Program-made: the position numbers and the translations under genes
Assembly (NCBI GenBank): GCA_012516295.1
Contig: JAAYWU010000134.1
Location: forward strand, 1 to 16,272
Origin: Clostridiales bacterium
Lineage (GTDB): Bacteria > Bacillota > Clostridia > Oscillospirales > Acutalibacteraceae
Length of the DNA: 16,272 bases
Direction: 5' to 3'
Shown here: positions 1 through 6,066 of the stretch, one piece after another
Layout of the letters: each line of letters begins with the position of its first letter
Position numbering within the stretch: position 1 is the first letter of the stretch
The notes under the pieces: model-generated
The model's database searches: none
Seen by the model: the letters and a program-made list of their open reading frames with translations, nothing else
Told to the model about the DNA's origin: nothing

Positions 1-623
1 ACACCATTCATTCCCTTATGAAAAACGGCGGGGTAACCTATGCCGACCCCGGAATCATAACGGCGGATCAGGCAGAAGAGGTGCAGGAAACCAACCGCAC
101 GAAGTTTATTTCCGGAAGCAACCTGTGCATTCGTCTGGCCGGGCAAAAACAGATTTATCCGTTTTACAACCCGCCGGGCGCGCGGGGGGAAGATACCTTT
201 TTAAGCACATGTCTGACAGGCAGCAAGGTTCTTCGCGTTCCCTGCTACACCTTCCACGACGGTTTTTCAACCTATAAGCATTTGATGGACGGTGTGCTGC
301 CGATCAAGTTAAAACCGATTCTTCCGGATTCCGGGAAAGTGATCGACCGGTTTTACAACTGCTGTGTCGGCTGGGTTCGCTACAAGCCCCTTCTGCTGTA
401 TATTACACAGAGGGAGGATTACGGGCGGCGGATTACAGAGATGCGCTCCGCTCTTGACGAAACGCTCCCGAAGGTGAGCAGATATTTCGGAAAGGACGAC
501 TTTATGAAAATCCGCAAGGAGCTGGACCGGTATGACGCGAACGTCCGGAAGCATTACGATCAGTTCCAGAAAACGAAAGAGGTCTGGGCAAGAGTTCTGG
601 AGAATCTTCATTGCGATGCTTAG
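1..623 (+). CDS. C-terminal part of a glycosyltransferase-like protein (5' end outside window)
   Basis: The frame is open from base 3 to a TAG at 621-623, and no ribosome site precedes the first ATG at 18. The gene therefore almost certainly begins upstream and about 207 codons of its 3' end are seen. The visible part contains RGEDTFLSTCL followed by VPCYTFHDGFSTYKHL. This looks like the acidic ED motif and following segment of GT-A fold (GT2-like) glycosyltransferases of Clostridia. The C-terminal 80 residues are charged and probably helical (many K, R, D, E, Y), with no membrane segment visible. The donor and acceptor cannot be told from this piece. The coding call is firm; the glycosyltransferase assignment is pattern recognition and moderate at best. 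A probable terminator follows at 673-739, so the gene appears to end its transcription unit. Confidence 0.6.
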   Translation, partial: TIHSLMKNGGVTYADPGIITADQAEEVQETNRTKFISGSNLCIRLAGQKQIYPFYNPPGARGEDTFLSTCLTGSKVLRVPCYTFHDGFSTYKHLMDGVLPIKLKPILPDSGKVIDRFYNCCVGWVRYKPLLLYITQREDYGRRITEMRSALDETLPKVSRYFGKDDFMKIRKELDRYDANVRKHYDQFQKTKEVWARVLENLHCDA

Positions 624-672
624 ATTGGCCCGCAGTCCGAATGACCATATGGCGGAATCCCCGCCGAATTAC

Positions 673-739
673 AAAGCGCTGTCCCATGGCTGGTGGAAGA
701 GATTTCCCCACGCTGTCCGGGGCGGCGCTTTCCTTTTTT
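673..739 (+). terminator. probable intrinsic terminator of the glycosyltransferase-like gene
   Basis: AAAGCGC at 673-679 pairs perfectly with GCGCTTT at 725-731. The interior can fold further (GTGGAA near 692 with TTCCCCAC near 704), and the outer stem is followed by CC and six T residues (734-739). The loop is longer than usual for an intrinsic terminator, which lowers confidence. A second hairpin (742-760) follows immediately. Confidence 0.5.
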
Positions 740-741
740 AT

Positions 742-760
742 GGAAATCGCTCGGATTTCC
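742..760. other. perfect short hairpin between the terminator and the RCK promoter
   Basis: GGAAATC (742-748) and GATTTCC (754-760) form a 7-bp perfect stem around GCTCG. There is no T-run after it. It lies 52 nt upstream of the -35 at 812, so it could be an operator or simply part of the upstream terminator region. The rest of 624-811 holds no convincing gene. Confidence 0.35.
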
Positions 761-811
761 GGGAACCTAGGGTGCTTAAGCGTTATTGTCATGAATTTTT
801 TATAAATACCA

Positions 812-840
812 TGGACTTTAAACTGCCGCCGGAGTATAAT
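812..840 (+). promoter_or_regulatory. sigma-A type promoter of the two RCK genes
   Basis: TGGACT (812-817) is separated by 17 nt from a consensus TATAAT (835-840). Transcription would begin near 847, giving a leader of about 36 nt before the GTG start at 883. The perfect -10 box and exact spacing make this a good call. No other regulatory motif is obvious. Confidence 0.7.
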
Positions 841-882
841 GGCTGATTATAGACAATTCGTATGCACAAAGGGAGCGATATT

Positions 883-1506
883 GTGAATGTTCTTGTTGTA
901 GGATGCGGAAGGCTGGGAACACGTCTGGCAGGGATTTTGGATGAGCATGGGCATGACGTTGCCGTAGTGGATTCCAATCCGGACGCATTCCGAAACTTAA
1001 GTGAAGATTTCAGCGGGATAACGATAACCGGCATGCCGATGGATATGCAGGTGCTGCAGAACGCGGGAGTACAAAATTGCGACGCGGTGGCGGTTGTCAC
1101 ACCGGACGACAATCTGAACATAACCGTGTCTCAGATTGTCCGTGAATTTTTCGGCGTGAAAAATGTGGTCGCGCGGATTTCCGACCCGGCGCGCGAAAAT
1201 GTCTTTAAGCGGTTCGGATTGAGAACCGTTTGTCCCACAAAGCTGGCGGGCGACGCGATGTTTACCGCGCTGACACAGCCGTTAAGCCCGAAAAATCTTT
1301 CGTTTGAAACGGCAACGGTTACCTTCAATTGCCGTGCCGTAGACAAAGCGCATGACGGCGCTGCTGTGGAATCCGTGCCGATGGACGGGGGAGAAACCAT
1401 CTTCGGCGTACTGCGCACGAGTGGGGAAATGGAACTTTATACAGTTGGAAAGAATATGGTTCTTGCCGAGGGCGATCAGGTTATTTTCGCCAAGGTAGTG
1501 GATTGA
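883..1506 (+). CDS. trkA: RCK/TrkA-family potassium uptake regulator, first of two
   Basis: Predicted 207-residue cytosolic regulatory subunit of a Ktr/Trk potassium transporter. It opens with MNVLVVGCGRLGTRLA, the GxGxxG Rossmann motif, and ends the second strand with an acid (VVDSN), as in NAD/ATP-binding TrkA-N domains. A smaller TrkA-C-like region follows from about residue 135. The start is GTG at 883, because AAAGGGAG (868-875) sits 7 nt before it. An in-frame ATG at 862 has no ribosome site, would add seven residues ahead of the canonical beta strand, and contains the ribosome site itself. The second RCK gene begins 18 nt downstream, so both are almost certainly one operon. Nucleotide-gated control of a KtrB-type subunit is known for the family; the partner here is inferred to be the convergent gene at 2254-3639. 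Confidence 0.88.
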   Translation: MNVLVVGCGRLGTRLAGILDEHGHDVAVVDSNPDAFRNLSEDFSGITITGMPMDMQVLQNAGVQNCDAVAVVTPDDNLNITVSQIVREFFGVKNVVARISDPARENVFKRFGLRTVCPTKLAGDAMFTALTQPLSPKNLSFETATVTFNCRAVDKAHDGAAVESVPMDGGETIFGVLRTSGEMELYTVGKNMVLAEGDQVIFAKVVD

Positions 1507-1524
1507 ATTTAGGGTGAGGGGATT

Positions 1525-2187
1525 ATGAAGATTATAATTGTCGGCGGAGGAAAGCTTGGCCATCAAATAGCCGGCAGTATGCTGGATAGAAAATATACCG
1601 TTAAACTGATTGAAAAGGACAAGGCGAAATGTATACGCCTTGCGAACGAGCTGGACGCGGAGGTAATCTGCGGCGACGGCACCGAAATCGAAGCGCTGGA
1701 CGCCGCCGGAACCAGAAACGCGGACTGCTTTATCGCGGTGACGGGCAGCGATCAGGATAATCTGGTGGCTTCCCAGCTTGCGCGAATCGAATTCAAAGCG
1801 AAAAAAGTCATTGCAAGGGCAAACGACCCGCGGAATCTGGATGCCCTCCGGACGCTGGGTACGAGCATCGTCGTAAGCAGCACGGAAATTATTACAAACC
1901 TGATCGAGCAGGAAGTTGACGTGTCGGGGATGCATCTGCTTGCGACGCTGAATAAGGGGAAAGCTAGCATTTGCTCCATCACGCTTTCGGACACCACCGC
2001 GCTCGACGGTACGGCGCTGAAGGATATCACGCTGCCCGAGGGGTCGCTGATTGTTTCCATTGTGCGCGGGGACGACACGATGATTCCAAACGGCTTGACG
2101 AAAATCCACGCCGGGGACGAAATCGTCGCCGTCTGCATGGGCGACAGCCAGAGGGAGCTCATGAAGATTCTGGGAGCCACGGCTTAA
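1525..2187 (+). CDS. trkA: RCK/TrkA-family potassium uptake regulator, second of two
   Basis: A 220-residue protein with the full TrkA-N plus TrkA-C layout: MKIIIVGGGKLGHQIAG (glycine-rich nucleotide loop), an acidic residue after strand two (LIEKD), GDGTEIEALDAAG, and a C-terminal domain from about residue 135 (KGKASICSITLSD ... GLTKIHAGDEIVAV). This is the usual length of KtrA-type RCK subunits. The ribosome site GGTGAGGGG (1513-1521) lies close to the ATG. The gene is 18 nt after the first RCK gene and differs clearly from it in sequence, so the pair is an old duplication or a functional pair rather than a recent copy. Such pairs may form hetero-octameric gating rings or serve different membrane subunits; the sequence does not decide. 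It ends 13 nt before a strong bidirectional terminator. Confidence 0.92.
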   Translation: MKIIIVGGGKLGHQIAGSMLDRKYTVKLIEKDKAKCIRLANELDAEVICGDGTEIEALDAAGTRNADCFIAVTGSDQDNLVASQLARIEFKAKKVIARANDPRNLDALRTLGTSIVVSSTEIITNLIEQEVDVSGMHLLATLNKGKASICSITLSDTTALDGTALKDITLPEGSLIVSIVRGDDTMIPNGLTKIHAGDEIVAVCMGDSQRELMKILGATA

Positions 2188-2200
2188 GAAGCAAATATAG

Positions 2201-2234
2201 AAAAAATCCCACCGTGAAAACGGTGGGATTTTTT
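2201..2234. terminator. bidirectional terminator between the RCK operon and queT-ktrB
   Basis: AAAAAATCCCACCG (2201-2214) pairs with CGGTGGGATTTTTT (2221-2234) around a TGAAAA loop. The GC-rich stem core is flanked by A-run and T-run, so it can stop transcription from both directions. It serves the plus-strand RCK genes and the minus-strand ktrB gene, whose stop is 19 nt away. Confidence 0.92.
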
Positions 2235-2253
2235 TTATGCTTCATTGTAAGGA

Positions 2254-3639
2254 TTAACCGACGATCACTTTGCCTTCCGGAAGGATGGAGCCGTTCGCAT
2301 GGTGCCCCTTCTGCAGCGTCAGCGCAAGCCCGAGCGAAACGGGCCCGACGCGCCCTACGAACATCGTAAACGTAACGGCAAGCTTGGAAACCCAGCTCAG
2401 CGTTTGCGTAACGCCCGCGGTCAGCCCGACCGTACCGAATCCGGAGGCCGCCTCGAACAGGGCGTCAATGCCGCTGACATCCCGATCGGCGGACAGAATG
2501 ATTCCGGTGTTAATCAGAACGAGCAGCGCCGCGCTGAAAACAATCGCAAGGGAGCGGTAGACCGTAAGCTTGTCCAGCCTTCTCTTTAAAATCGTCGCGT
2601 CCTCGTTCCCCTTCATCACGCTGACGACGGTTGCCAGAAGCACCACAAAGGTGGTGGTTTTAATGCCGCCGCCGGTTCCGGCGGGGGAAGCGCCGATGAA
2701 CATCAGGATTACGGTGAGCATTTTTGTAAAATCATGCTCTTGGGCGATGTCAACGGTGCAGAAGCCGGCTGTGCGCGGGCTGACCGACTGGAACAGCGAA
2801 GCGTTCAGCTTTGTGCCGAAATCCATGCCTTTCAGGGTGTTGTCATTTTCACACAGGAAAAACAGCACCGTGCCCAGAACAATCAGAATGGCGCTCATGC
2901 CTAAAGCGATAGCGGAGTGGAAGTTCAGGTGTTCCGGCTTTTTTTTATGTATCCGTTTTAATATACGGGAGTAGTAAATGTCGGCTACGACGATGAACCC
3001 GATTCCGCCGATTATGATCAGCGCTTCCACCGTCAGGCAGATCAGCGGGTCGCCCACATAGGGAATCAGGTTGCCGTCCTTCATGACGAATCCGAGGATA
3101 TCGAAGCCCGCGTTGCAGTAGGCGGAAACAGAGGTAAATACGGCGATCCATATTCCCTTGGGACCGAACTGCGGTACAAAGCGCAACATCATCAAGAGTG
3201 TGCCGGCCGATTCGCAAAGGAAGGTGAAAATCAGGATGATTTTCACCAGATGAGTAATATTGATCGTGTCCCCGCTTGTATTCTCCGTCGCAAGCTGCAG
3301 GTCGCGCAGGCCGAGCTTCCGGTGCAGCAAAAGCGAAAACCCGGTGGTCAGCGTAATAACCCCCAGGCCCCCAATCTGGATCAACAGAAGGATAATTACC
3401 TGACCCAGCAGGTTCCAGTGGGTCCAGGTGTCGAAGGCGATCAGCCCCGTGACGCAGGTTGCGGAGGTTGCCGTAAACAGCGCGTCCACAAACGACGTGG
3501 GCAGTCCGCTTCTTGATACGGCGGGCAGGGTAAGCAAAAACGCGCCCGCCAGAATTACGACGGCGAAGCTGACGACAATCAGCCTAACCGGCGGAACATT
3601 TTTCAACCGCCTTTTTACCCGGAACGCTTCCTCTCCCAT
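2254..3639 (-). CDS. ktrB: KtrB/TrkH-family potassium-translocating membrane subunit
   Basis: A 461-residue integral membrane protein of the SKT superfamily. All four pore-loop repeats are visible with their selectivity glycines: SATCVTGL (G65), SAYCNAGFD (G178), SVSPRTAGF (G292) and SGFGTVGL (G405). The intramembrane gating loop typical of KtrB, GASPAGTGGGIKTTT, lies at about residues 316-330. It imports K+ (with Na+ in many KtrB proteins) at the cytoplasmic membrane under control of a cytosolic RCK ring. Length and the C-terminal FVGRVGPVSLGLAL segment fit KtrB better than the longer TrkH proteins. Its ribosome site GAGGTG (3653-3648 on the minus strand) overlaps the TGA stop of queT, with the ATG 8 nt further, so translation is probably coupled to queT. 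The likely regulators are the two convergent RCK genes at 883-2187. Confidence 0.94.
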   Translation of the reverse strand: MGEEAFRVKRRLKNVPPVRLIVVSFAVVILAGAFLLTLPAVSRSGLPTSFVDALFTATSATCVTGLIAFDTWTHWNLLGQVIILLLIQIGGLGVITLTTGFSLLLHRKLGLRDLQLATENTSGDTINITHLVKIILIFTFLCESAGTLLMMLRFVPQFGPKGIWIAVFTSVSAYCNAGFDILGFVMKDGNLIPYVGDPLICLTVEALIIIGGIGFIVVADIYYSRILKRIHKKKPEHLNFHSAIALGMSAILIVLGTVLFFLCENDNTLKGMDFGTKLNASLFQSVSPRTAGFCTVDIAQEHDFTKMLTVILMFIGASPAGTGGGIKTTTFVVLLATVVSVMKGNEDATILKRRLDKLTVYRSLAIVFSAALLVLINTGIILSADRDVSGIDALFEAASGFGTVGLTAGVTQTLSWVSKLAVTFTMFVGRVGPVSLGLALTLQKGHHANGSILPEGKVIVG

Positions 3640-3651
3640 AAAAGAAACACC

Positions 3652-4176
3652 TCAAGCCAAAAATATTTTTCTTTTTTCCCCAATCTTTTGCAGGGCAGCC
3701 ACCAAAGGCAGCCCCAGGAAAAAGCATATTACCAGTTCTCCCGCGCCAACGGTAAGCGCGGCGCTCCAAAAGCCTGCCCACGATAAGCCCTCGGGCGAAA
3801 ACACCGCGATTTCCAGCCCGATGACCACCGCGTTAAACAGGACGGGGGGCAGCGGCGCGAGGAAGGGGATGTTTTTCACGCGGACATTCCGCAATTGGCG
3901 GGTTACAATTGCCGCCAAAAGGGTGGCCATTGTGCCAAATATCATGTCGGCCGCGCCGTACCCGCTCCAGATGTTTGAAAGCAGGCATCCGACCGCAAGC
4001 CCTGGAATAGCCGCCGGGGTAAATACCGGCAAAAGGGTAAGTGCTTCCGAAAAACGGAATTGGACAGGGCCGTAAGCAAGGTTCGCCATCGCTGCCAGCA
4101 AAGTCAGCACCGTATAAATCGCGGCGATCATTGCGCCCTGCACCAAATACAGCAAGTGCTGGGAATTCTTTTTCAT
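3652..4176 (-). CDS. queT: QueT-family queuosine-precursor transporter (ECF S component)
   Basis: A 174-residue, very hydrophobic protein with about six membrane segments. It matches the QueT family in length and in features such as FRFSEALTLLPVFTPAAIPGLAVGC, shown here only in part (FSEALTLLPVFTPAAIPGL), and GYGAADMIFGTMATLLAA. QueT is the substrate-binding S component of an energy-coupling-factor importer for preQ1 or another queuosine precursor. The energising module (EcfA, EcfA', EcfT) is not in this window. A preQ1-I riboswitch sits directly upstream (4228-4187) and includes this gene's ribosome site, which independently supports the substrate. The ATG at 4176-4174 is 10 nt after GGAGG. 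The gene is followed 12 nt later by ktrB. Confidence 0.93.
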   Translation of the reverse strand: MKKNSQHLLYLVQGAMIAAIYTVLTLLAAMANLAYGPVQFRFSEALTLLPVFTPAAIPGLAVGCLLSNIWSGYGAADMIFGTMATLLAAIVTRQLRNVRVKNIPFLAPLPPVLFNAVVIGLEIAVFSPEGLSWAGFWSAALTVGAGELVICFFLGLPLVAALQKIGEKRKIFLA

Positions 4177-4186
4177 GTTTTCTATG

Positions 4187-4228
4187 CCTCCGTAGTTTTG
4201 TTTAAGGTCAGGATGTTGCGACTGACCG
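4187..4228 (-). promoter_or_regulatory. preQ1-I riboswitch controlling queT translation
   Basis: Reading the minus strand, GGTCAG (4227-4222) pairs with CTGACC (4211-4206) around the 10-nt loop TCGCAACATC. The A-rich tail TTAAACAAAACTA follows, then CGGAGG (4192-4187), the queT ribosome site. This order (short stem, TCGC-containing loop with a final C before the 3' strand, A-rich tail, purine-rich end that pairs back to the loop) is the compact H-type pseudoknot of class I preQ1 riboswitches. The loop and tail closely resemble my memory of the Thermoanaerobacter tengcongensis aptamer (tail TTAACAAAACAAGGGAGG). Because loop bases TCG can pair with CGG of the ribosome site, preQ1 binding should hide the site and lower translation of queT, and possibly of coupled ktrB. 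The location before a queT gene makes the call strong. Confidence 0.9.
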
Positions 4229-4249
4229 TGCCGTTACCGACAATACATT

Positions 4250-4278
4250 ACAATACTACAAATATAATAAAAAAGCAA
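4250..4278 (-). promoter_or_regulatory. probable promoter of queT-ktrB
   Basis: On the minus strand TTGCTT (4278-4273) is 17 nt from TATTGT (4255-4250), each matching the sigma-A boxes at four of six positions. Transcription would start near 4243, leaving a short lead before the riboswitch stem at 4227. The -35 box lies in the last stem bases and T-run of the terminator of the upstream gene. An alternative -10 (TAATGT, 4250-4245) cannot be excluded. Confidence 0.45.
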
Positions 4279-4323
4279 CCGGAATCGGTATCCGTTTCGA
4301 TGGAATACCCGGCATTCCGGTTG
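4270..4323 (-). terminator. terminator of the CNNM/CorC gene
   Basis: On the minus strand CAACCGGAAT (4323-4314) pairs with ATTCCGGTTG (4285-4276). An inner GGTAT/ATACC pairing extends the stem, and a C plus six T residues (4274-4269 region) follow. It begins just after the stop codon at 4329. This is a long, strong intrinsic terminator. Confidence 0.88.
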
Positions 4324-4328
4324 TATTT

Positions 4329-5732
4329 CTATTCTTTTGCGCCATTTTTTCCGGTTTGCGCCGGTTCCGGCAGCTTTTCAATCAAAATCTTGGCAATTCG
4401 GCGTTCCTCAACCTCTTGAACCGTGAACATCAGGTTGTCAATCTGTACACAGGGGTGTTCGCCCGGCTTGGGGATTCGGCCAAGCATTTCCACCACAAGA
4501 CCCGCGATGGTGTCGTAGTCGCCCTCGGGCAGTTCGACGCCGACCAGGTCGGAAATCTCATAAATGGAAGTGCCGCCGTCCACGGTGAATTTATTTTCAT
4601 CCACTTTATGTATTTCCTCTTCCTCGTGGTCATATTCGTCCTGGATGTTGCCGACAATTGATTCCAGCATATCCTCCATGGTGACAATCCCCTCGGTGCC
4701 GCCGTATTCGTCGACGATAATCGCAATCTGCGTCCTGTTCTCGGTCATCTCTGCGAAAAGCTGGCTGCAGTGCTTGCTTTCCGGAACAAAATAGGCCGGG
4801 CGCATCAGGTCGGTGATTTTGATATCCGGCTCCAACGGGCTGCCGACAAACTGGAGCAGGTCCTTCACATAGATGACGCCGAGCACTTCATCCAGATCCT
4901 CATGGTAGACCGGGATACGGGAATGTCCCTTTTCCATAGACAGCTTTACCACATCCTGGATTGTGGCGGTGTCCTCGACCGCATCCACCTCGGTGCGGTG
5001 CGTCATGACCTCGCTCGCCGTTATATCGCTGAAATCGAAAATATTGGAAATCATGTCCTTGGCGGTTTCGCCGATAACGCCCCGTTCCTCGCCGGCGTCC
5101 ACCATCATCAGGATTTCTTCCTCGGTGACGGTCTGCTCGGAAGCATTCGGGTCAACGCCAAGCAGCTTTAAAACCACGTTGGTTGAAAAGGATAAGAAGG
5201 CGATAAACGGTTTAAATACCGTGGAGGTGCCTTGCAGGATTCCGACGAAACGGAAGGAAAGCTGTTCCGCGCGCTGCATGGCGATTTTTTTCGGGACCAG
5301 TTCGCCCAATACCAGCGAGAAATACGAGAGGAGCAAGGTGATAAGTACTGTGGATACTCCGTAAATAACGCTTTGGGAAGCGGGCAGGAACGCAAGGGCG
5401 TCCGCAAGGTTCCCGGCAAAGCTTTGGGAAGCGGAAGCGGAGCTTAAGAAGCCGCTCAGCGTAACGCCGACCTGAATCGTGGCGAGAAAGCGGCTGGAGT
5501 TTTCCGTCAGCTTCATAATCTGGTCGGCTTTTTTGTTTCCGTCCTCCGCCATTTTCCGGATCTTATTATCATTTAAAGTAATGACGGCGATTTCACTCGC
5601 GGAAAAAAACGCGTTGGTTAAAATCAGCAAAAGCAAAACCAGGAGGGAAACAAACGGGCTTGGCTGCTGCTCCACCGCAGCAGGAAGTACGCTTAAAAAA
5701 TGAAAAAAAGAGCCGTCAGGTTCGGGAGACAT
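4329..5732 (-). CDS. CNNM/CorC (HlyC) family membrane transporter with CBS domains
   Basis: A 467-residue protein in three parts. Residues about 25-215 form the membrane CNNM/DUF21 domain (NAFFSASEIAVITLN near the start; LVLGELVPKKIAMQRAEQL about 155). Residues about 235-355 are a pair of CBS domains (SEVMTHRTEVDAV; HSRIPVYHEDLDEVLGVIYV; RTQIAIIVDEYGGTEGIVT). The last 100 residues are a CorC_HlyC domain (FTVDGGTSIYEISDLVGVEL; YDTIAGLVVEMLGRIP). The order and length are those of bacterial YhdP/YrkA/CorC-type proteins, implicated in Mg2+ export or other divalent-cation handling. The hemolysin name often attached to them is historical. The ATG at 5732 follows GAAAGGGG by about 8 nt. The gene has its own promoter (5801-5772) and terminator (4323-4270), so it is monocistronic. 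The exact ion is unknown. Confidence 0.93.
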   Translation of the reverse strand: MSPEPDGSFFHFLSVLPAAVEQQPSPFVSLLVLLLLILTNAFFSASEIAVITLNDNKIRKMAEDGNKKADQIMKLTENSSRFLATIQVGVTLSGFLSSASASQSFAGNLADALAFLPASQSVIYGVSTVLITLLLSYFSLVLGELVPKKIAMQRAEQLSFRFVGILQGTSTVFKPFIAFLSFSTNVVLKLLGVDPNASEQTVTEEEILMMVDAGEERGVIGETAKDMISNIFDFSDITASEVMTHRTEVDAVEDTATIQDVVKLSMEKGHSRIPVYHEDLDEVLGVIYVKDLLQFVGSPLEPDIKITDLMRPAYFVPESKHCSQLFAEMTENRTQIAIIVDEYGGTEGIVTMEDMLESIVGNIQDEYDHEEEEIHKVDENKFTVDGGTSIYEISDLVGVELPEGDYDTIAGLVVEMLGRIPKPGEHPCVQIDNLMFTVQEVEERRIAKILIEKLPEPAQTGKNGAKE

Positions 5733-5771
5733 TCAGTTTTCCCCTTTCGGAAATGAAATTATTTAACATTT

Positions 5772-5801
5772 ATTCTATCGTATTTTCAGTAGAAATGTCA
5801 A
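5772..5801 (-). promoter_or_regulatory. promoter of the CNNM/CorC gene
   Basis: On the minus strand a perfect TTGACA (5801-5796) is 18 nt from TAGAAT (5777-5772, five of six). Transcription would start near 5765, about 33 nt before the ATG. This is a strong sigma-A type promoter. The 160 nt between it and the PFOR promoter hold no gene; only small hairpins such as AGGGC/GCCCT (5813-5826) are seen there. Confidence 0.82.
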
Positions 5802-5929
5802 TCTGCCGGAGAAGGGCTTGCGCCCTGTGCGCGCGAGCATGCAAAAGCCGCAGGGACGTGGCCGCAGAAAGCAGCTTTACAGGGGTTCCAGCGCCCCCAA
5901 AACGGCGAATTTCCGCCAACTTATTTAAT

Positions 5930-5977
5930 AGGATGTAAAAACTACCGGGTTTTAAGGAAATATTCTTTACATATCCT
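5930..5977. promoter_or_regulatory. imperfect inverted repeat overlapping the PFOR -35 box (possible operator)
   Basis: AGGATGTAAA (5930-5939) is mirrored by TTTACATATCCT (5966-5977), identical as a reverse complement except for two extra bases in the right arm. The right arm contains the -35 hexamer. A repressor or activator site is possible; the 26-nt gap between arms is wide for a single dimer, so this is tentative. Confidence 0.3.
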
Positions 5978-5994
5978 AAGAAAGATGATAAAAT
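5966..5994 (+). promoter_or_regulatory. promoter of the PFOR gene
   Basis: TTTACA (5966-5971) is 17 nt from TAAAAT (5989-5994); each box has five of six consensus bases. The start would be near 6001, giving a 66-nt leader whose first bases hold the GGTAC/GTACC inverted repeat (6003-6025). The strong boxes fit the heavily biased codons of the gene. Confidence 0.82.
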
Positions 5995-6002
5995 TTAGAC
6001 AA

Positions 6003-6025
6003 GGTACGCGTAATTGGCCTGTACC
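6003..6025 (+). other. inverted repeat at the 5' end of the PFOR leader
   Basis: GGTAC (6003-6007) and GTACC (6021-6025) flank a 13-nt centre. Since transcription probably starts near 6001, this would be a hairpin at the very 5' end of the mRNA, which could slow decay, or it could be a DNA operator just downstream of the start. Five base pairs is short, so the call is tentative. Confidence 0.35.
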
Positions 6026-6066
6026 GTGGTAAATAGATTATCCTTAAAGGAGGAAAATAAAAAGAA

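Noticed and set aside
502..846. Small frames on both strands between the glycosyltransferase-like gene and the first RCK gene
   Set aside because: No ribosome sites. They overlap the end of the upstream gene, the terminator hairpin or the RCK promoter, and have no recognisable protein features.
742..882. c-di-AMP (ydaO-type) riboswitch before the RCK operon
   Set aside because: Such riboswitches control ktr genes in Bacillus, but the leader predicted here is only about 36 nt and lacks the conserved ydaO core.
1282..2109. 275-codon minus-strand frame opposite the two RCK genes
   Set aside because: It spans two certain plus-strand genes and their junction and shows no family motif.
4187..4228. 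preQ1-II or preQ1-III class for the queT leader
   Set aside because: Those classes are larger with additional stems. The single stem with an A-rich tail running into the ribosome site fits class I.
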